Shown here: one piece after another, positions 53,504 to 62,897 of the stretch
Layout: the number at the start of each line of letters is the position of its first letter
How positions within the stretch are numbered: the stretch's first letter is position 1
From: Nitrosomonadaceae bacterium
Lineage (GTDB): Bacteria; Pseudomonadota; Gammaproteobacteria; Burkholderiales; Nitrosomonadaceae
DNA length: 64,000 nt
Direction: 5' to 3'
Assembly (NCBI GenBank): GCA_030646695.1
Contig: JAUSLF010000030.1
Span: 1-64,000 of the forward strand
Made by a program: the position numbers and the translations under genes
The notes under the pieces: generated by a model
What the model was told of the DNA's origin: nothing
Database searches by the model: none
The model's input: only the letters and a program-made list of their open reading frames with translations

Positions 53504-56053
53504 GTGAATTTCACGAGATCGAAAGATTCGCCGTGGTGGGCGCGCAGTGTCGAAGAGATAGCCCGGGATATCGGCACATCGATTGATGGCCTCAGTACGA
53601 CCGAGGCGACTGAGCGGCTTAAACGCTTTGGTGCCAACGCACTCGAGGATAATGGTGCACCAGGCGTTGTTTCCTTGCTGTTGCGGCAGTTTGGTTCTCC
53701 CATCGTCCTGATTCTGATTGTCGCAGCGATTCTGTCGTTCGCAGTGCGTGATCCGAGCGATGGATTCATCATCCTCTTTATCGTTGTCGCCAGCGGTTTG
53801 CTGGGTTTCTGGCAGGAATTCCGTGCCGCGACGGTCGTTGCCAGCTTGCAGCAAATGGTCGAGCTAAATGCCACAGTCATGCGCGATGGTGCGGCAACCA
53901 GAGTGCCGCGGGATGAGGTGGTGCCAGGCGATGTTGTTCTCCTTTCCGCAGGTTCCGGCGTACCCGCAGATTGCCGCTTGTTGGAGTCACGCGATCTGTT
54001 CGTCAATGAGGCGACCCTGACCGGGGAGACATTCCCGGTCGAGAAGGCCGCGGCTGATTTGCCGGTAGACACGCCGCTGGCACACCGTACCAATGCGCTG
54101 TTCCAGGGCACCCATGTGGTCAGTGGGAACGGCCGGGCTCTGGTCATACGAACGGGCCGCAACACGGAGTTCGGTGCGATCGCGCAGCAGTTGCGGACTC
54201 GGCCGGAGGAATCTGATTTCGAGCGCGGAGTGCGTCAATTTGGCACATTGCTGATCCGGTTGACGCTGATCCTCGTGATTCTGATCTTTGCCTTCAACGT
54301 CCTGTTGCACCGGCCGGTACTCGATTCGTTTCTGTTCGCGCTGGCGCTCGCTGTCGGTCTGACCCCCGAATTACTGCCGGCGATCATTAGTGTAAATCTA
54401 GCCAGCGGGGCTCGCCGGATGGCTGCCAAGAAAGTCATCGTCAAGCGACTCGTTTCGATCGAGAACTTTGGCAGCATGGACGTGCTGTGCTCGGACAAGA
54501 CGGGCACGCTTACAGAAGGCAAGGTCAGCCTGGAAGGCGCGTTGGATGCAGAAGGGAATCCAAGCGAGCATACGCTGCGGCTGGCAGCAATCAATGCGGC
54601 ATTCCAAACTGGATTTAACAACCCGATTGACGATGCCATTACGGCGGCGGCCGATCACGCGACTTTCGGCGCAGTGCGTCTTGACGAGATACCGTACGAT
54701 TTCACACGCAAACGTCTGAGCGTGCTGGTGGCCATGGATGGACAGGCCGTGCTCGTGACCAAGGGAGCGTTGTCACAGGTGATCGAGGCGTGTGCTACGG
54801 TAGAGCTGAGCGATGGCCGGATTGTTCCCATTGCGGGGCGGGAGCAGGCGATCCTTGAGCGCTACGCCGCATTTAGTGCGCGTGGGCTGCGTACGCTCGG
54901 GATTGCGGCAAAGTCATTGCCGGGGTGCTGCGTCGCCGGGCGGGAAGACGAGACAGATCTCACGTTTGTCGGCTTTCTGCTATTCACGGATCCACCGAAA
55001 GCAGGGATTGCGGCAACGATTCTGGAGCTGAAAAATCTTGGCATCGCGCTCAAGGTGATCACCGGGGATAATCAGTTGGTGGCGCGAGAAGTTGCCAGGC
55101 AGATCGGCCTGGTTGATGCGCGTATCGTGAGCGGGCAGGAACTGCGGCAGGTAAGCGACGAGGCACTGCCACAGTTGGCGCGGATGACAGACATTTTTGC
55201 CGAGGTTGAGCCGAACCAAAAAGAGCGCATCATCCGTGCACTCCGCACGGCAGGGCATGTAGTTGGCTACCTGGGCGACGGCATCAACGATGCTCCAGCG
55301 CTGCACGCGGCGGATGTCGGCTTATCGGTTCAAGGCGCCGCAGATGTAGCGAAGGAAGCCGCCGACATCGTGTTGCTCGAGCCGGATCTCGCCGTGCTTG
55401 CTGCCGGTGTGCGTGCGGGCCGTGCAACCTTTGCGAACACCATGAAATACGTTTTCATGGCCACGAGCGCAAACTTCGGCAACATGTTCAGCATGGCCGG
55501 CGCATCGCTTTTCCTGCCGTTTCTGCCGCTGCTGCCAAAGCAGATTCTGCTCACCAATTTGATGACTGACTTGCCGGAAATGACCATCGCCACGGATCAG
55601 GTAGATACCGAATCGGTTGAGCGGCCCCAGCGCTGGGACATGAAATTCATCCGCGACTTCATGCTCAAGTTCGGGTTGCTCAGTTCCGTTTTCGACTTCC
55701 TCACATTCGGGGTGTTGTTCTTCATCCTGGAAGCTTCTCCCGAGCTGTTTCGCAGCGGCTGGTTCGTCGAATCCGTCGTGTCGGCTGCGCTGGTTGTGCT
55801 CGTCATCCGTACTCGCGGCCCATTCTGGAGGAGCAGGCCGTCCACAGCACTGACGCTGGCGACGCTGACCGTAGCGGCCGCCGCAGTCGCGCTCCCGTAT
55901 ACGCCGCTCGGCAACCTGTTTGGCTTTGTGCCGCTTCCACCCCTCTTTCTCGGACTCATGGGGCTGATTGTGCTGGGGTACATCGGCTCGGCCGAACTCC
56001 TGAAGCAAACGTTCTACCGGCAGTACGAACAAGGGAGCCGGGCTGCGGCCTAG
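53504..56053 (+). CDS. mgtA: Magnesium-translocating P-type ATPase (MgtA/MgtB type)
   Basis: 849 aa P-type ATPase starting at GTG. Actuator TGET motif is in EATLTGETFPVEKAA, the phosphorylated Asp331 in CSDKTGTLTEGKV, the hinge in GYLGDGINDAPALHAADVG, and the membrane segments carry the P3 features (FILLFIVVASGLLGFWQEFR, ALAVGLTPELLPAIISVNLA). The family imports Mg2+. The second SulP copy and IS ends lie just upstream. No leader or riboswitch was recognised in the short space between the IS remnant and the start. Confidence 0.9.
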   Translation: MNFTRSKDSPWWARSVEEIARDIGTSIDGLSTTEATERLKRFGANALEDNGAPGVVSLLLRQFGSPIVLILIVAAILSFAVRDPSDGFIILFIVVASGLLGFWQEFRAATVVASLQQMVELNATVMRDGAATRVPRDEVVPGDVVLLSAGSGVPADCRLLESRDLFVNEATLTGETFPVEKAAADLPVDTPLAHRTNALFQGTHVVSGNGRALVIRTGRNTEFGAIAQQLRTRPEESDFERGVRQFGTLLIRLTLILVILIFAFNVLLHRPVLDSFLFALALAVGLTPELLPAIISVNLASGARRMAAKKVIVKRLVSIENFGSMDVLCSDKTGTLTEGKVSLEGALDAEGNPSEHTLRLAAINAAFQTGFNNPIDDAITAAADHATFGAVRLDEIPYDFTRKRLSVLVAMDGQAVLVTKGALSQVIEACATVELSDGRIVPIAGREQAILERYAAFSARGLRTLGIAAKSLPGCCVAGREDETDLTFVGFLLFTDPPKAGIAATILELKNLGIALKVITGDNQLVAREVARQIGLVDARIVSGQELRQVSDEALPQLARMTDIFAEVEPNQKERIIRALRTAGHVVGYLGDGINDAPALHAADVGLSVQGAADVAKEAADIVLLEPDLAVLAAGVRAGRATFANTMKYVFMATSANFGNMFSMAGASLFLPFLPLLPKQILLTNLMTDLPEMTIATDQVDTESVERPQRWDMKFIRDFMLKFGLLSSVFDFLTFGVLFFILEASPELFRSGWFVESVVSAALVVLVIRTRGPFWRSRPSTALTLATLTVAAAAVALPYTPLGNLFGFVPLPPLFLGLMGLIVLGYIGSAELLKQTFYRQYEQGSRAAA

Positions 56054-56094
56054 CAAGCTGTTGCATCCAGCCGCTATTCAGCCCACGCCGGCCA

Positions 56095-57012
56095 TCATTT
56101 CCGCGGCGCAGCGCCCAGTGATGCGGCTAGTTTTCGATAGAAAACAAGACGCCGTGGGTTGATTCTTCCCTCTTCTGCCGCTTGTGCCAGTGCGCAGCCG
56201 GGCTCGCCGGTGTGACGGCAATTGCTGAATCTGCATTGCCCGAGGTAAGGGTGAAATTCGATGAATCCCCACGCCAAATCCGCCCCGTCAATATGATGCA
56301 AACCGAATTCCTGCATGCCGGGAGAATCGATCAAGCGGCTATTCTGATCGAGGTGATAAAGCCGCGCGTGGGTGGTGGTGTGGCGTCCAGTATCGAGTGC
56401 GACGGAAATCTCTGCAGTGGCACGTTCTGCAGCCGGGATGAGCGCATTGATGAGGGTGGATTTACCCATGCCAGATTGTCCTACCAGGACGCTGAGTTGG
56501 CCGTGCAGATACGGCAGCAGCGGCGTGACATCTGCCTTGGCGCTGAGTTGCAGCAGGGGATAGCCCAGTTCCCGGTAGAGCAAGAGAGAAGCAGCGGCAG
56601 CGCGAGTGGGGTCAGCGAGGTCGGCCTTGTTGAGCACGATCAACGCGTTGATACGCTGGCTTTCGGCAGCGGCGAGGCAACGGTTCACCAGTTCTTCACT
56701 GAAGCTGGGAACGGCGGCTACCACGATGACGATCTGGGTGACGTTGGCGGCGATCAATTTTTCGCGGAAAGCGTCACTGCGGTACAGTAGCGCGGTACGC
56801 GGCAGGATGGTTTCGATCACGCCTTGTTCGGGCGTGGTGGGCTGAATTAGCACCTGGTCGCCGCAGGCCGCACCACCTTTCTTGCCGCGCATTACACAGG
56901 ACCGGGTTACCCCGCTTGTGGTTTCAACCAGATAATGCCTGCCGAATGCGGCGACTATCTGTCCTGCAACAGGTGAGGGTGAAACAGACGAGGAGTTGCG
57001 GGCCAGGCTCAA
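56095..57012 (-). CDS. rsgA: Small-ribosomal-subunit biogenesis GTPase RsgA
   Basis: Circularly permuted GTPase that checks 30S maturation. G4 LIVLNKADL and G5 (QLSAKAD) come before G1 VLVGQSGMGKSTLINAL and G3 LIDSPGMQEFGL. The C-terminal zinc knuckle is CRFSNCRHTGEPGCAL. The frame is open 30 codons further upstream through phhB. The start taken here is a TTG overlapping the phhB stop (TTGA), giving 305 aa, and this choice is inferred. Forms a two-gene unit with phhB. Confidence 0.92.
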   Translation of the reverse strand: MSLARNSSSVSPSPVAGQIVAAFGRHYLVETTSGVTRSCVMRGKKGGAACGDQVLIQPTTPEQGVIETILPRTALLYRSDAFREKLIAANVTQIVIVVAAVPSFSEELVNRCLAAAESQRINALIVLNKADLADPTRAAAASLLLYRELGYPLLQLSAKADVTPLLPYLHGQLSVLVGQSGMGKSTLINALIPAAERATAEISVALDTGRHTTTHARLYHLDQNSRLIDSPGMQEFGLHHIDGADLAWGFIEFHPYLGQCRFSNCRHTGEPGCALAQAAEEGRINPRRLVFYRKLAASLGAAPRK

Positions 57013-57350
57013 ATCCGGAACAGGGCATCGACCTTCGCCGCGCAAATAAAATCGTTCTCGGACAGTCCATTGACGGCGTGAGTGGTGTATTCCACGCGGC
57101 ATTTATTGTAGCCAACCGTCATGTCCGGGTGATGGTCTTCACGGTGCGAAACCCACGCGACGGCGTTGACGAACGCCATGGTCTGATAGTAGTTCTTAAA
57201 GTCGTAGGTTTTGCCGATCCGCTGGTCGAGAAGCTTCCAGCCTTCAAGCTGCGGCAGCAGCGTGGCAATTTCGCTGGGCGTGAGCGGTGAGACCCCGCCT
57301 TCGCAGGGTTTGCATTGTTTGGTTGCGAGATCACAGACGGAAGTATTCAT
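57009..57350 (-). CDS. phhB: 4a-hydroxytetrahydrobiopterin dehydratase
   Basis: 113 aa. Pterin-4a-carbinolamine dehydratase that recycles the pterin cofactor and, in bacteria without phenylalanine hydroxylase, is thought to serve the molybdopterin or other pterin pathways. The active-site pattern REDHHPDMTVGYNKCRVEYT TH is intact. The frame start has GGAGAG upstream. It overlaps rsgA by 4 bp. Confidence 0.93.
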   Translation of the reverse strand: MNTSVCDLATKQCKPCEGGVSPLTPSEIATLLPQLEGWKLLDQRIGKTYDFKNYYQTMAFVNAVAWVSHREDHHPDMTVGYNKCRVEYTTHAVNGLSENDFICAAKVDALFRI

Positions 57351-57544
57351 GGTCTCTCCTATGTAAGGTGGAGGATCGGGTTGAGATTTCTACGTCAATT
57401 ATGCGCCAGGTTCTGCAGCCGCGCTATCCTTAACGCGGCAGGCGGATGGGAATCGTAAAATGCCGAATGCAGCGGGTCGGGAGTGAGCGTTGCGGCCTCT
57501 GGCTCGCCATCCCGGCTTTCACCGGAATGACGATTCGGAGAGCG

Positions 57545-59590
57545 CTAGGCCAGCAGCGCCTTGGCGCGTGCGCAGACGTTGTCGACGGTGAAGCCGTATT
57601 CGCGCAGCAACACCTCGGCTGGCGCGGAAGCGCCGAATCGCTCTACGCTCACCACGTCGCCGGCCGTGCCGACGTAGCGATGCCAGCCTTGGGCCACGCC
57701 TAATTCGACCGCGAGCCGCGCGCCAACCGAGGGCGGCAGCACCGCATCGCGTTCGGCTTGCGGCAACGCCTCGAACAACTCCCAGCTCGGCATCGACACG
57801 CAACGCACGGCGATGCCTTGCGCCTGCAGGCGTTCCGCCGCGGCCACGATCAGGCCGACCTCGGAGCCGCTGGCGATCAGGATCAGTTGCGGCTTTGCGT
57901 CGGGCGCATCGAGCAGCACATAGCCGCCCCGGCGCAGACCGTCGGCGGCGGCATAGCGACCGCGATCAAGCGTAGGCAGATCCTGCCTGGTCAAGACCAG
58001 TACGACCGGGCGATCCCGGGTCTCCACCGCGACGCGCCACGCCACTGCGGTCTCGTTGGCATCGCCGGGGCGGATCACGGTCAGGTTCGGAATCGCGCGC
58101 AACGCGGCCAGCTGCTCCACTGGCTGGTGGGTGGGACCGTCCTCGCCGAGCGCGATGCTGTCGTGGGTAAACACATGCACGACGTGCAAGCCCATCAACG
58201 CCGCCAGCCGGATCGGTGGACGCATGTAGTCGGAGAAGATCAGGAAAGTCGCGCCATACGGAATAAAGCCGCCGTGTGCGGCCAGGCCGTTGACGATAGC
58301 GCCCATCGCATGTTCGCGCACACCGAAGTGCAGGTTGCGTCCGGCGTAGCTCCAGCCACCACCATCGGAGCCTTGCTGGTCCTCGTTCTTCGATGGTGGC
58401 GGATTGAAGTCGGCCAAGCCTTTCAGGATAGTTTTCGTCGACGGGTCGAGGTCGGCCGAGCCGCCGGTCAGCGCGGACAGTTTGAGCGCAATAGCGTTCA
58501 TCACCTTGCCGGATGCCTCGCGCGTGGCCAAGCCTTTGGCATCGGCCTTGAATACCGGGATGTCCGAATCCCAGCCCGGCGGGAGCTCGTCGCGCAGGCG
58601 GTATTGAAGCTCTTGGGCAATCTCCGGAAACTTCCTGGCGTAGGCGCTCATGCGCTCGTTCCACGCTGCTTCATCATGCGCGCCGCGTTCCACCGCCTCC
58701 CGGAAGTGCGCTAGCGCCTCGTCCGGTATCAGGAAGTCCGGCTCGGTCGGCCAACCCAGTTTCTGCTTGGTCTTGCGCACGCCATCCATGCCGAGCGGGG
58801 AGCCGTGCACCTTGAAGGTGTCCTGCTCGGGCGAGCCGTAGCCGATATGCGTACGCACCAGGATCAGCGACGGCCGTGCGGTTTCCGCGCGCGCAGCCTG
58901 CAGCGCGGCGTCGATCGCAGCGAAGTCGTTGCCGTCCACCACCGACACCGTATGCCAGCCATAGGCCTCGAAGCGGCGCACGCGATTCTCGGAGAAGGTG
59001 ATGTCGGTGCCGGCAGCCAAGGTGACGTTGTTGTTGTCGTACAGGCAGATGAGCTTGCCCAGCTTGAGATGGCCGGCCAACGAGGCAGCCTCGGAGGCCA
59101 CGCCTTCCATCAGGTCACCATCGCTGACGATGGCAAATGTATGGTGGTCGATTACAGTGTGATCGGAACCATTGTAGCGCGCCGCCAACTGCGCCTCCGC
59201 GATTGCCATGCCGACCGCGTTGGCAAAGCCCTGCCCGAGCGGGCCGGTGGTGGTTTCCACACCCGGCGTGTGCCCGCGTTCGGGATGCCCCGGCACCCTG
59301 CTGCCCCATTGGCGGAACTGCCTGATGTCGTCCAGCGAAAGGTTGTAACCGGTCAGGTGCAGCAGACTGTAGAGCAGCGCCGAACCGTGCCCAGCCGATA
59401 GCACGAAGCGGTCGCGATTGACCCAATGCGGGTTGCGCGGGTTGTACTTGAGCCAGCGCGTCCATAGCACATAGGCCATCGGCGCGGCACCGAGCGGCAT
59501 GCCCGGATGGCCGCTGTTGGCTTTCTGCACCATGTCCACTGACAGGAAGCGGATAGTGTTGATGCATTGCTGATCGAGTTCGCCGGACAT
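57545..59590 (-). CDS. tkt: Transketolase
   Basis: 681 aa. Thiamine-diphosphate enzyme of the Calvin cycle and pentose-phosphate pathway. N-terminal [40 protein letters not shown], the ThDP motif [20 protein letters not shown], the transketolase motif [20 protein letters not shown] and a complete C-terminal domain. Noticeably GC-richer than its neighbours, so possibly acquired. It starts 5 bp after the stop of a truncated glgX, so it may be translated by coupling to that remnant. Confidence 0.96.
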   Translation of the reverse strand: MSGELDQQCINTIRFLSVDMVQKANSGHPGMPLGAAPMAYVLWTRWLKYNPRNPHWVNRDRFVLSAGHGSALLYSLLHLTGYNLSLDDIRQFRQWGSRVPGHPERGHTPGVETTTGPLGQGFANAVGMAIAEAQLAARYNGSDHTVIDHHTFAIVSDGDLMEGVASEAASLAGHLKLGKLICLYDNNNVTLAAGTDITFSENRVRRFEAYGWHTVSVVDGNDFAAIDAALQAARAETARPSLILVRTHIGYGSPEQDTFKVHGSPLGMDGVRKTKQKLGWPTEPDFLIPDEALAHFREAVERGAHDEAAWNERMSAYARKFPEIAQELQYRLRDELPPGWDSDIPVFKADAKGLATREASGKVMNAIALKLSALTGGSADLDPSTKTILKGLADFNPPPSKNEDQQGSDGGGWSYAGRNLHFGVREHAMGAIVNGLAAHGGFIPYGATFLIFSDYMRPPIRLAALMGLHVVHVFTHDSIALGEDGPTHQPVEQLAALRAIPNLTVIRPGDANETAVAWRVAVETRDRPVVLVLTRQDLPTLDRGRYAAADGLRRGGYVLLDAPDAKPQLILIASGSEVGLIVAAAERLQAQGIAVRCVSMPSWELFEALPQAERDAVLPPSVGARLAVELGVAQGWHRYVGTAGDVVSVERFGASAPAEVLLREYGFTVDNVCARAKALLA

Positions 59591-59595
59591 GGTTG

Positions 59596-60159
59596 CTACC
59601 TGATTGAGTTGACCGTCTTTGACCAGGGATGCTTGGGCGGACGATCCTCATGCCAGTGAAAATGCTCCTGTGTGAATACGCATTTCGGCATGGCGCCGGC
59701 ATTATCGACCATCGAACACACCGAGTCTCCGTCGGACCCAGACGAATCGTATCCCCGAGCCGGGCCGAACTCCCAGGTAGGCAACCTCGAGATCGCCGTC
59801 GCAAAGGGATCCAGCAGGAGCTTATGAAAATTGAAACGATGACCATCCTTAGGATGATACGGGCCGTCTACGCGATAGGCATACAGTTGACCAGGCCGAA
59901 TCCCCTCAATCCAGACGTGCCATATGTCACCAGTGCGGTTGCGTGCGGGATCGAGATCAATCATCCTGGCGGGTGTTGCGTCTTTGGAATGATCAAACAA
60001 CTCCAGCCGAACGCGGCTGGCGTGACGGCTGAAGAAGGCGAAGTTGACTCCCCTCCCATATTCATGGGTTCCCATGGGTAACGGAGTCCCCACCCGAACT
60101 TCAGTACACTCGCAGACATCTGCCAAGTAATCATACAGCGGGCGTTCAGGCGTATTCAT
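59596..60159 (-). pseudogene. glgX: GlgX debranching enzyme, N-terminal stump only
   Basis: 187 codons: GTPLPMGTHEYGRGVNFAFF SRHASRVRLELFDH is the N-terminal carbohydrate-binding (CBM48/E-set) domain of glycogen debranching enzymes. It continues into GPARGYDSSGSD and ends [16 protein letters not shown] plus four unrelated residues and a stop. The catalytic alpha-amylase domain that normally starts right here is absent. Either a broken gene or a stand-alone glycogen-binding module. tkt occupies the place of the missing part. Confidence 0.8.
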
Positions 60160-60171
60160 GCTTACGTTGAA

Positions 60172-62718
60172 TCACCGTTGCCACAGGATTTGGGCGGCTT
60201 CGAGGGGAACCGCAATGCCATCGCAGTGCGGTATGAGGCGCGCCGTATAGTCCGATGCCGGGCGGGCTGCGGGCACGCCTATCGTGTAGGCGTAGCCGTT
60301 CGTTGCGCCCACCAGTTGCCGCACGCGCTTCATTTCCACTCGCTCCGGCGCGGCACCATTAACGCCATTAGCATAAAGTTCGACCTGCACCGCCTCCGGA
60401 TCGAGGTCATCGAGATACATTTGAATCTCAAATACGTGCTGTTCGCCATCGGTTTCAACCTTCACTTCGCCAAAGCGTAGTGCGGTCCATTTTTGCTCCA
60501 GAGCGTACCGCCAATTAACCATATCCACACCGATTGCACCTTTATCGGCAGCCCGCTCAAGGTAGGCTGAAGTAGCTGGAAGGTAGTGTTGCTCAGTGTA
60601 TTCGCGCACCGTGCGATTGCTGGAGAAGCGCGGTGTCAACCGCGCCATGCTTTCGCGCATCCGGTTCACCCAGGCGCTGGGGATGCCTTGTTCATCACGC
60701 GTATAGAACTCGGGGATCACCTCGCGCTCGAGCAGATCGTAGAGAGCTTCGGCTTCGGCCGCATCCCAGGCGGGATCATCGCCATGCTCCTGACCATCCC
60801 CCAGCGCCCACCCCACTTCCGGCGTGTAGGCTTCCGCCCACCAGCCATCCAGTTCCGACAGATTGATGCCGCCATTGACCAGCACCTTCATGCCGCTGGT
60901 TCCGCACGCTTCCCAGGGGCGGCGCGGCGTGTTGAGCCAGACATCCACGCCCTGCACCAAGTGCTCGGTCAAATGCATGTCGTAATCGCTGAGGAAGACG
61001 ACATGCGGGCGCACCTCGGGCCGCCGGATGAAATGCATCCATTGCTGGATCAGGGCCTGCCCTGCCAGGTCTGCGGGATGGGCCTTGCCGGCCATGATGA
61101 GCTGTACCGGGCGTTGTGGATTAGTCAGCAGGCGCAGCAACCGTTCCGGGTCGTGCAGCAGCAGATTCGGTCTTTTGTAGGTTGCAAAGCGGCGTGCAAA
61201 ACCCAGTGTCAACGTATTGCAGTCACACAGACGCTTCGCACCATCAACCGCCTCGGGCGATGCACCGGAAGCGGCCAGTTGCCGGGACAATCGCTTGCGA
61301 GCGAATTCAACAAGAGACTGGCTGGCGGCACTGCGTAATTGCCAAAGACTGGCATCGGAGATGCGGCGAATATCCTGCTCCAGGGGTTCCGTCGCGCCAA
61401 GCCAGCGGTCCTTGCCGCAGGCCTTGGTCCAAAGCTCATCGGCCGGGGCCGAGTCCCAGGTCGGCATGTGAACTCCGTTCGTCACATGTCCGACCGGCAC
61501 TTCGTCCGCAGGCCAGTGTAAAAAAAGCGGCTCAAACAGGTGCCGGCTCACTTTGCCATGCAAGCGACTCACGCCATTCACCGCCCCACTCCCGCGAATC
61601 GCCAGATAGGCCATGTTGAAAAGTTCTGACGAGTCGTTCGGATTCTGGCGGCCCAAGGCCAATAAATCGTGGAATGTTATGCCAAGCTTCTGCTCGGCAT
61701 AACCACCGAGGTATTGTTCGATGAGCGCCGGAGCAAAACGATCAAAGCCGGCGGCTACTGCCGTGTGGGTGGTGAAGAGATTCCCCGCTCGGGTAACGGA
61801 CAGCGCAACCTCAAAGGTCTGCCCGGTTTCATCCATGAAGTTTCGCGCGCGTTCCAGCACCGCGAAGGCCGCATGCCCTTCATTCAAGTGACAGACTTCC
61901 GGCTTGATGCCGAGCGCCGCGAGCAGTCGCCATCCACCAATCCCGAGCAGCATTTCCTGTTTGAGGCGCAACTCTGGCCCACCTCCGTAAAGCTCACTGG
62001 TGATGCCGCGATGCGCGGGGTAATTCGCTGCGTCATTGCTGTCCAGCAGGTATAGCTTCACTCTGCCAACTTGGACCTGCCAGGCGCGCAGCCAGACCGA
62101 GTAACCGGGTAACGCGACCTCCAGCCGCAACCACTCCCCATTCGGTTTACGCAACGGTGTGATCGGCAACTGTCCGGGGTCGTTGTACGGGAAGAGGGCC
62201 TGTTGCGCGCCATCCTTATCGATCACCTGATGAAAATAGCCTTGCTGATACAGCAGCCCCACGCCGACCACCGGGACGCCCAAGTCGCTGGCGGCCTTGA
62301 GTTGATCGCCGGCTACGTTGCCCAGCCCGCCCGAGTAAATGGGCAAGGCTTCGCTCAACATGAATTCCATACTGAAATAAGCAATACAACTCAACGGCGA
62401 TTGTGGGTAAGTTTGTTGAAACCAGGCAGGTGCTTCGGCCGTATCGCGCCGGATTTGCACCAAGTCAATAACATTTTTATGGAAGGCTGTATCTTGTAAA
62501 AGTTGCTGAAGTTTTTCCCGTGAGACGGTTTGCAAGACTACCCAAGGATTATGCGTAAGTTCCCAAAGTACAGGATCCAACTGCCGCCATATTTGATCAC
62601 TGGCATGATTCCACGACGAGCGCATATCCAGCGCAAGCTCTGACAAGGAATCGAATCCTTCTATGTCCGTAGGTAAAATAAGTTCCTTCGGGTGACTGTC
62701 CCTTGTTTGCTTGCTCAT
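60172..62718 (-). CDS. glgP: Glycogen/alpha-glucan phosphorylase
   Basis: 848 aa. Releases glucose-1-phosphate from alpha-1,4-glucans. It has CIAYFSMEFMLSEALPIYSG GLGNVAGDQLKAASDLGVP, characteristic of the short bacterial alpha-glucan phosphorylases, HLNEGHAAFAVLERAR, and the pyridoxal-phosphate Lys in EACGTSGMKVLVNGGINLSE LDGWW. The ATG at 62718 is chosen for its strong AGGAGG 4 bp upstream. It precedes the glgX stump by 12 bp, evidence of a former glycogen operon. Confidence 0.94.
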   Translation of the reverse strand: MSKQTRDSHPKELILPTDIEGFDSLSELALDMRSSWNHASDQIWRQLDPVLWELTHNPWVVLQTVSREKLQQLLQDTAFHKNVIDLVQIRRDTAEAPAWFQQTYPQSPLSCIAYFSMEFMLSEALPIYSGGLGNVAGDQLKAASDLGVPVVGVGLLYQQGYFHQVIDKDGAQQALFPYNDPGQLPITPLRKPNGEWLRLEVALPGYSVWLRAWQVQVGRVKLYLLDSNDAANYPAHRGITSELYGGGPELRLKQEMLLGIGGWRLLAALGIKPEVCHLNEGHAAFAVLERARNFMDETGQTFEVALSVTRAGNLFTTHTAVAAGFDRFAPALIEQYLGGYAEQKLGITFHDLLALGRQNPNDSSELFNMAYLAIRGSGAVNGVSRLHGKVSRHLFEPLFLHWPADEVPVGHVTNGVHMPTWDSAPADELWTKACGKDRWLGATEPLEQDIRRISDASLWQLRSAASQSLVEFARKRLSRQLAASGASPEAVDGAKRLCDCNTLTLGFARRFATYKRPNLLLHDPERLLRLLTNPQRPVQLIMAGKAHPADLAGQALIQQWMHFIRRPEVRPHVVFLSDYDMHLTEHLVQGVDVWLNTPRRPWEACGTSGMKVLVNGGINLSELDGWWAEAYTPEVGWALGDGQEHGDDPAWDAAEAEALYDLLEREVIPEFYTRDEQGIPSAWVNRMRESMARLTPRFSSNRTVREYTEQHYLPATSAYLERAADKGAIGVDMVNWRYALEQKWTALRFGEVKVETDGEQHVFEIQMYLDDLDPEAVQVELYANGVNGAAPERVEMKRVRQLVGATNGYAYTIGVPAARPASDYTARLIPHCDGIAVPLEAAQILWQR

Positions 62719-62897
62719 AGCTCCTCCTTTAAATTGCCCTAGACCCAATCTTCGTATGCATCAATTAGCAGGCCAATGAAAAACTATCTGCGTTGCCGCT
62801 ACGGTGTTAAAAACAGGCTCAAAATGCTCATTTATTACACATAAACTGCGCTTTTTCGCCTGTTTCTGCCTTGTATCGGCTACCTCGAAAACGTTTT

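Noticed and set aside
57758-58714. 318-codon plus-strand frame opposite transketolase
   Set aside because: Antisense shadow of a GC-rich gene with no recognisable domain or ribosome-binding site.
62749-62897. Possible interspersed repeat between glgP and the TolB-like gene
   Set aside because: The sequence has the look of a repeated intergenic element, but there is no second copy in the window to support it.
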